Part shown: positions 7,122-10,086 of the stretch, piece after piece
Layout of the letters: each line of letters begins with the position of its first letter
How positions within the stretch are numbered: the first letter of the stretch is position 1
Assembly: GCA_035550315.1 (NCBI GenBank)
Contig: DASZPL010000075.1
Location: 1-10,086 of the forward strand
Reading direction: 5' to 3'
From: DASZPL01 sp035550315
Lineage (GTDB): Bacteria; Actinomycetota; Actinomycetes; JAFAQI01
Length of the DNA stretch: 10,086 bases
Made by a program: the position numbers and the translations under genes
The notes under the pieces: model-generated
What the model was told of the DNA's origin: nothing
The model's input: the letters and a program-made list of their open reading frames with translations, nothing else
Database searches by the model: none

Positions 7122-8762
7122 ATGCTGCGGCAGGCGCTGTCGGACGTCGTCTCCGGCCTCGTGCTGGCGTCCAGCGCGTTGTTGCTGCTCGCGCTGATCG
7201 CGGCGATCACGGCGGCGGCGACCGGCAGCGGCTGGGGCACGGTGGTGGCGCTGGCGATCAGCGGCGCCGCCGAGATGATCGTGCGGCGGCGCTGGACCGC
7301 GGTCGAGTGCGCGGCGGTGCGAATGCTGGCCGTCGTCCTGCTGGCGGCGCGTACCGCGGGAGCCGGCATCGTCATCGGCAGCGTGGTCATGGCCGGCCTC
7401 GTGGTCACCGCGATCGCGGTCGCCGGCCCGCTGCGGGCGGTCACCACCCGGCTGCAACGGCCGCAGGTCGTCACGCGCAACCTCGACGGCCTCGTCATCC
7501 CGCGCATCACGGCGACCTGGCTGACCACAATCCGCGGCCTGGCCGAAACCGTCGGCGCCGTCGGCCTGGCGGCGGCCGCGAGCGGCGGTGGCCGGGGCGC
7601 GGCGATCGGCGGCCTCGCGGCCGGCACGTCGCTGGCCGTGCTGCCGGTCGCCCGGCTGGCCGAGCGGGGGCTGGCGCTGGTGCGAGCCGGGTTGCGCGGT
7701 AAGTCGCTCGAGGTCGCCAGCGACGCGCTGCGACGGTTGCAACCGCAGGTCGTCCTCTACTTCGCCGGCGGCCCGAGCGAGGTCTACCAGGTGCGGATGT
7801 GGCTGGAGCCGGTCGCCCGGCTCGGGCGACCGGCGCTCGTTGTACTCCGTGACTTCGACGTGCTCGACGCGCTCGGACCGACCACGCTGCCGGTGTTGTG
7901 CACGCCCTACAACGGCACGCTCGCGCGACTGCCACTGGCTGAGCCGGTCGTGACGCTTTTCGTCACGCACAGCGGCAACAACCACGGCATGCTGCGCCGG
8001 CCCGAGATCCGCAGCGTCTTCGTCGGCCACGGCGACAGTGACAAGCCGGACAGCGTCAACCGCAACGCCCGCGTGTACGACGAGGTCTGGGTGGCGGGTC
8101 CGCTGGGCCGGCGCCGCTACGCCGAGTCCGGGATCGGCGTCGACGACAGCCGGATCGTCGAGATCGGGCGGCCGCAGGCGCAGCCGACGAGCCGGGCGCC
8201 CGACGACCCGCCGACCATCGTCTACGCGCCGACCTGGGAGGGCTGGGGCGACGATCCGCACCACAGCTCGCTGGCGCACGCCGGCCCGGCGCTAGTCCGC
8301 GCACTGCAAGCCGCGCCAGGCATTCGCGTCCGCTACCGGCCGCACCCGCTGACCGGCAAGCGCGACCCCGCGCTGCGGCAGGCCCATCGCGAGATCCTGC
8401 GACTGCTCGACGGCGCGGTCGACACGGCGCCGCTGGAGCAGACGCTCGGCTCGTGCGCCGGGCTGATCGCCGACGTGTCCAGCGTGGTTAACGACTTCCT
8501 CGTCTTCGACCGGCCGTACGCCGTCGTCGACACCCGCGGCCTCGGTCCCGCCGCGATGCGCCGGCAGTTCCCGTCAACCGCGGGCGGCTTCGTGATCTCG
8601 CCCGACCTCGGCGGCTTGACCGAGTTTCTCGCCGCGGCGACCGGCGGCAGCGACCCGACGCAGCGCGCCCGCCGCAAGCTGCTGCGCGACGCGCTCGGTG
8701 ACCCCGCCACCGCCCAGCAGCGGTTTGCCGACGCGGTCGAGCGACTGCTGGCCAAGGGCTGA
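7122..8762 (+). CDS. Membrane-anchored TagF/TagB-like transferase (CDP-glycerol glycerophosphotransferase superfamily)
   Basis: A 546-residue protein. The N-terminal 180 residues are strongly hydrophobic, with probable membrane segments near 11-35, 39-54, 61-78, 80-102 and 143-175. The C-terminal part (about 205-546) fits the Glyphos_transf family that polymerises polyol phosphates from CDP-activated donors. HGDSDK (303-308) stands where TagF has HGTxxK, followed by YDEVWVAGP (319-327), VYAPTWEG (367-374), YRPHP (405-409) and LIADVSSVVNDFLVFDRP (448-465). H303 and H408 correspond to the two catalytic histidines of TagF. It may build or modify a teichoic-acid-like wall polymer on the inner membrane face; the substrate is unknown. 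ATG 7122 is preceded by GGGG; GTG 7116, two codons earlier, is equally possible. The cyclase gene starts 2 bp after its stop. Confidence 0.82.
   Translation: MLRQALSDVVSGLVLASSALLLLALIAAITAAATGSGWGTVVALAISGAAEMIVRRRWTAVECAAVRMLAVVLLAARTAGAGIVIGSVVMAGLVVTAIAVAGPLRAVTTRLQRPQVVTRNLDGLVIPRITATWLTTIRGLAETVGAVGLAAAASGGGRGAAIGGLAAGTSLAVLPVARLAERGLALVRAGLRGKSLEVASDALRRLQPQVVLYFAGGPSEVYQVRMWLEPVARLGRPALVVLRDFDVLDALGPTTLPVLCTPYNGTLARLPLAEPVVTLFVTHSGNNHGMLRRPEIRSVFVGHGDSDKPDSVNRNARVYDEVWVAGPLGRRRYAESGIGVDDSRIVEIGRPQAQPTSRAPDDPPTIVYAPTWEGWGDDPHHSSLAHAGPALVRALQAAPGIRVRYRPHPLTGKRDPALRQAHREILRLLDGAVDTAPLEQTLGSCAGLIADVSSVVNDFLVFDRPYAVVDTRGLGPAAMRRQFPSTAGGFVISPDLGGLTEFLAAATGGSDPTQRARRKLLRDALGDPATAQQRFADAVERLLAKG
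8754..8758 (+). promoter_or_regulatory. Ribosome binding site of the cyclase gene inside the transferase 3' end
   Basis: AAGGG lies 6 nt before ATG 8765, within the final codons of the upstream gene. This supports translational coupling of the transferase and the cyclase. Confidence 0.6.
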
Positions 8763-8764
8763 CG

Positions 8765-9709
8765 ATGGCCGACCTCGAAGGCGAGCTGCTCGGCGGTGAG
8801 CGGCGCTACACCCGGCGGCAGACGGCGGAGCTGGCGGGCGTGCCGTTCGACCATGTGCAGGAGCTGTGGCGCGCGCTCGGCTTCGCCGACGTCGAGGACG
8901 ACGTCGTGGCGTTCACGGACCGGGACGTCTGGGCGCTGCGCACCGTCGACCAGCTCGGCCGGGAAGGCTGGCTCGACCCCGCGATGCAGGTCTCGATGGC
9001 GAGGGCCCTTGGCCAGTCGCTGTCGCGGCTGGCGGAGTGGCAGCTGGCGGCGGTCGGGTCGATGGTCGACCCGGACACCGCCGCCGAGCAGGCGCTGGAG
9101 CGGGCCGAGCAACTCGTGCCGGTAGTCGAAGAACTCATCGGTTACGTCTGGCGGCGGCACCTTGCGGCCGCCTCCGCCCGCGCCCTGACCGCGAGCCCGG
9201 AGGAGTTCGCGGCCCGCGCGCTGACCGTGGGGTTCGCCGACCTGGTCGGCTTCACGCACCTGACCCGCGAGCTCGACGAGGCGGACCTCGGGGCGCTGGT
9301 CGAGAACTTCGAGAGCACGGCGTCGGACATCGTGGCCGACTGCGGCGGCCGGGTCGTGAAGACGATCGGCGACGAGGTGCTGTTTGTCGCCGACGAGGCG
9401 GCGACCGGAGCCGAGATCGCGCTGCGCCTCTCCGAACGGCTGGCGGACACCCCCGACCTGCCCGGGTTGCGTGTCGGTGTTGCGAGGGGCACGGTGCTGT
9501 CGCGGCTGGGTGACGTGTACGGCGAGCCGGTCAACATCGCGTCGCGGCTGACCTCGATCGCCCGGCCGGGCACCGTGCTGGTCGATCGCGCGCTCGCCGG
9601 CGAGCTGGAAGGCGACGACCGCTGGCACCTGCGCCGGGTGCCGCCGCGCCGGGTGCGCGGCTACTCGCTGCTGCACGCCAGCCGGCTGAGCCGAAACGAG
9701 GGCTCGTGA
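8765..9709 (+). CDS. Class III adenylate cyclase with Rv1264-like regulatory N-terminal domain
   Basis: A 314-residue soluble cyclase making cAMP from ATP. The first roughly 145 residues are helical and look like the adenylate cyclase regulatory domain of mycobacterial Rv1264, where it is autoinhibitory and pH-responsive. The catalytic domain covers about 150-305 and keeps every key residue: metal-binding D159 (FADLVGFT) and D203 (IGDEVLF), adenine-selecting K199 and D250 (GDVYGEPVN), and transition-state N257 and R261 (VNIASRL). The spacings K199-D203, D250-N257 and N257-R261 equal those I recall for Rv1264. Adenylate rather than guanylate cyclase is therefore likely, acting as a homodimer. 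ATG 8765 lies 2 bp after the transferase stop, and the acetyltransferase gene overlaps its stop as GTGA. A cyclase gene (cya) lies close to pccB-birA in Streptomyces (from memory). Regulation by pH is inferred by homology only. Confidence 0.92.
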   Translation: MADLEGELLGGERRYTRRQTAELAGVPFDHVQELWRALGFADVEDDVVAFTDRDVWALRTVDQLGREGWLDPAMQVSMARALGQSLSRLAEWQLAAVGSMVDPDTAAEQALERAEQLVPVVEELIGYVWRRHLAAASARALTASPEEFAARALTVGFADLVGFTHLTRELDEADLGALVENFESTASDIVADCGGRVVKTIGDEVLFVADEAATGAEIALRLSERLADTPDLPGLRVGVARGTVLSRLGDVYGEPVNIASRLTSIARPGTVLVDRALAGELEGDDRWHLRRVPPRRVRGYSLLHASRLSRNEGS

Positions 9710-10086
9710 CCGAGGTGCGTCCCGGGCGGCTGGACGACCTGCCGGCGTTGACCGCGATCTACAACCACTACGTCGTCGAGACGGCCGTGACCTTCGACCT
9801 CAAGCCGTTCGCGGTCGACGAGCGACGCGGTTGGTTCGACCAGTACGCCGCCACCGGGCCGCACCGGCTGCTGGTGGCCGAGCGCGACGGCGTTGCGGTC
9901 GGCTATGCGACGAGCAGCCGGTTCCGGCCGAAGGCGGCGTACCAGCCCTCGGTCGAGGTGACCGTCTACCTCGATCCGGCCCGCGTCGGCGGCGGCACCG
10001 GCACGTTGCTCTACCAGCGGTTGTTCGAGGAGTTGGCGAACGAGCCCGTGCATCGGGCGTACGCCGGGATCGCGCTGCCCAACCCG
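9706..10086 (+). CDS. GNAT acetyltransferase, phosphinothricin N-acetyltransferase-like (partial, cut by right edge)
   Basis: The 127 visible residues match the PAT/Bar/YncA branch of GNAT acetyltransferases, which use acetyl-CoA to acetylate small amines. Family landmarks are YNHYVVETAVTFD (19-31), LLVAERDGVAVGYA (55-68), FRPKAAYQ (72-79), VEVTVYLDP (82-90), the acetyl-CoA loop region RVGGGTGTLLY (92-102), and AGIALPNP at the cut end, equivalent to VIGLPND in Bar. About 40-50 residues are missing. GTG 9706 overlaps the cyclase stop as GTGA. GAGGG lies only 3 nt before it, so the GTG three codons later (9715) is an alternative. Phosphinothricin resistance is not implied: many members act on methionine sulfoximine, methionine sulfone or unknown amines. 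It appears to be third in the operon with the transferase and cyclase. Confidence 0.85.
   Translation, partial: MTEVRPGRLDDLPALTAIYNHYVVETAVTFDLKPFAVDERRGWFDQYAATGPHRLLVAERDGVAVGYATSSRFRPKAAYQPSVEVTVYLDPARVGGGTGTLLYQRLFEELANEPVHRAYAGIALPNP

Overview
This window comes from a high-GC actinobacterium. G+C is very high, GTG starts are common, and coding is almost gapless. The left end carries the actinobacterial pair of an acyl-CoA (propionyl-CoA) carboxylase beta subunit gene divergent from a biotin ligase gene, followed by a small membrane PH-domain gene. I recall the same neighbourhood from Mycobacterium and Streptomyces. A genus cannot be named from the sequence alone.

Layout. (1) 1-1656, minus strand: the carboxyltransferase gene pccB/accD5. 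Just beyond its stop lie a perfect 44-bp palindrome and an ATGA-overlapped open frame that runs off the left edge, possibly a carboxylase epsilon subunit. (2) 1674-2997, plus strand: birA and a two-helix PH-domain protein. Only 17 bp separate the pccB and birA start codons. That gap holds a near-symmetric TAGCGTA that reads as a -10 box in both directions, each exactly 6 nt from a start codon, which suggests a shared bidirectional promoter making two leaderless mRNAs. (3) 7061-3005, minus strand: a tightly spaced trio of nucleoside hydrolase, PPOX-type flavoprotein and a secreted S53 (sedolisin/kumamolisin-type) protease with an extra C-terminal domain. The protease gene converges on the PH gene with 7 bp between them. 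(4) 7122-10086, plus strand: a translationally coupled trio of a membrane-anchored TagF/TagB-like polymer transferase, a class III adenylate cyclase with an Rv1264-like regulatory N-terminus, and a phosphinothricin-acetyltransferase-like GNAT cut by the right edge.

How the genes work together. BirA would biotinylate the carrier (alpha) subunit that serves the PccB carboxyltransferase, so their divergent arrangement makes functional sense. The cyclase gene is physically coupled to a putative cell-surface polymer enzyme, which hints at a link between cAMP signalling and the envelope (inference). The minus-strand trio has no obvious common pathway.

Every gene appears intact apart from those cut by the window edges. 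No gene-free stretch reaches 300 bp. I saw no tRNA, rRNA, CRISPR, IS element or phage gene. The most unusual features are the symmetric promoter and the perfect palindrome; I see no clearly new multi-gene system.
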